Source: Elusimicrobiota bacterium | GTDB taxonomy: Bacteria; CG03; SLGR01; JAGXOG01 | Assembly: GCA_027858455.1 (NCBI GenBank) | Contig: JAQICQ010000191.1 | Coordinates: 1 to 5,635 of the forward strand | Reading direction: 5' to 3' | Length of the DNA: 5,635 nt | In this document: positions 5,564 through 5,635 of the stretch, one piece after another | Layout: the number at the start of each line of letters is the position of its first letter | Position numbering within the stretch: position 1 is the first letter of the stretch | Made by a program: the position numbers and the translations under genes | The notes under the pieces: model-generated | What the model was told of the DNA's origin: nothing | What the model saw: only the letters and a program-made list of their open reading frames with translations | Databases searched by the model: none

Positions 5564-5597
5564 AAAACGCAATATTAAGCGCCTTTTGTTGCGTTTT
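5564..5597 (+). terminator. Inverted repeat, possible weak terminator
   Basis: AAAACGCAA (5564-5572) is perfectly complementary to TTGCGTTTT (5589-5597) across a 16-nt loop, 14 nt after the TAG of the short split ORF. The T-run is only four bases and belongs to the stem, and the loop is long, so termination would be weak. Position after a possible gene is the main support. Confidence 0.3.
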
Positions 5598-5635
5598 GAA
5601 TGCAAGTATTTGTACAATTTAGCATGCAAATATAT

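Noticed and set aside
5564..5597. Integron attC-like site at the terminal inverted repeat
   Set aside because: The repeat is a plain stem, and the paired GTTRRRY/RYYYAAC core sites are not present.
1..5635. CRISPR array, tRNA or rRNA gene, or insertion sequence
   Set aside because: I saw no regularly spaced repeats, no tRNA cloverleaf or rRNA sequence, and no transposase ORF or paired long terminal inverted repeats.

Overview
The window holds ordinary bacterial genes with standard code-11 stops and starts and no eukaryotic or viral hallmarks. Gene content (RNase D, an RhlE-type helicase, an AbiE-type toxin-antitoxin pair) does not fix the taxon. A Gram-negative bacterium, perhaps Desulfobacterota-like, is only a weak guess. 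Base use is uneven: the left end (1-1550) and right end (about 4370-5635) are visibly A/T-rich, while the central rnd and helicase genes (about 1976-4366) are richer in G/C. This suggests a core RNA-metabolism block flanked by accessory or decaying DNA.

Layout. (1) 1-1583, + strand: the C-terminal part of an AbiEi/DUF6577-type antitoxin, cut by the window edge. Twenty bases later comes a complete AbiEii-type nucleotidyltransferase toxin, and the operon closes with a strong intrinsic terminator. (2) 1584-1975: a gene-free stretch rich in hairpins, including a perfect 11-bp palindrome between 7-bp direct repeats. It ends in a sigma70-like promoter placed so that the next gene would be read from a leaderless mRNA. 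(3) 1976-3088, + strand: an RNase D gene interrupted by a single in-frame TGA exactly between its exonuclease domain and its HRDC domains, giving two same-frame ORFs 15 nt apart. (4) 3098-4366, - strand: a complete RhlE-like DEAD-box RNA helicase converging on rnd. It is preceded by a 19-codon ORF with a good ribosome binding site, whose stop overlaps the helicase start (ATGA). (5) 4423-5635: a low-density region. It holds a long A/T-rich leader, a frameshifted remnant that looks like a staphylococcal-nuclease-type protein (- strand), a doubtful small membrane-protein ORF, and a short ORF pair that joins into one plausible C-terminus if one base is restored.

How the genes relate. The antitoxin and toxin form a type IV (AbiE-like) toxin-antitoxin or phage-defence module. 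RNase D (3'-5' RNA trimming) and the helicase (RNA unwinding) share an RNA-metabolism theme but are convergent, so they are not an operon. The points most worth a second look are the TGA inside rnd, the apparent leaderless start of rnd, the coupled mini-ORF upstream of the helicase, and the structured 1584-1975 spacer.
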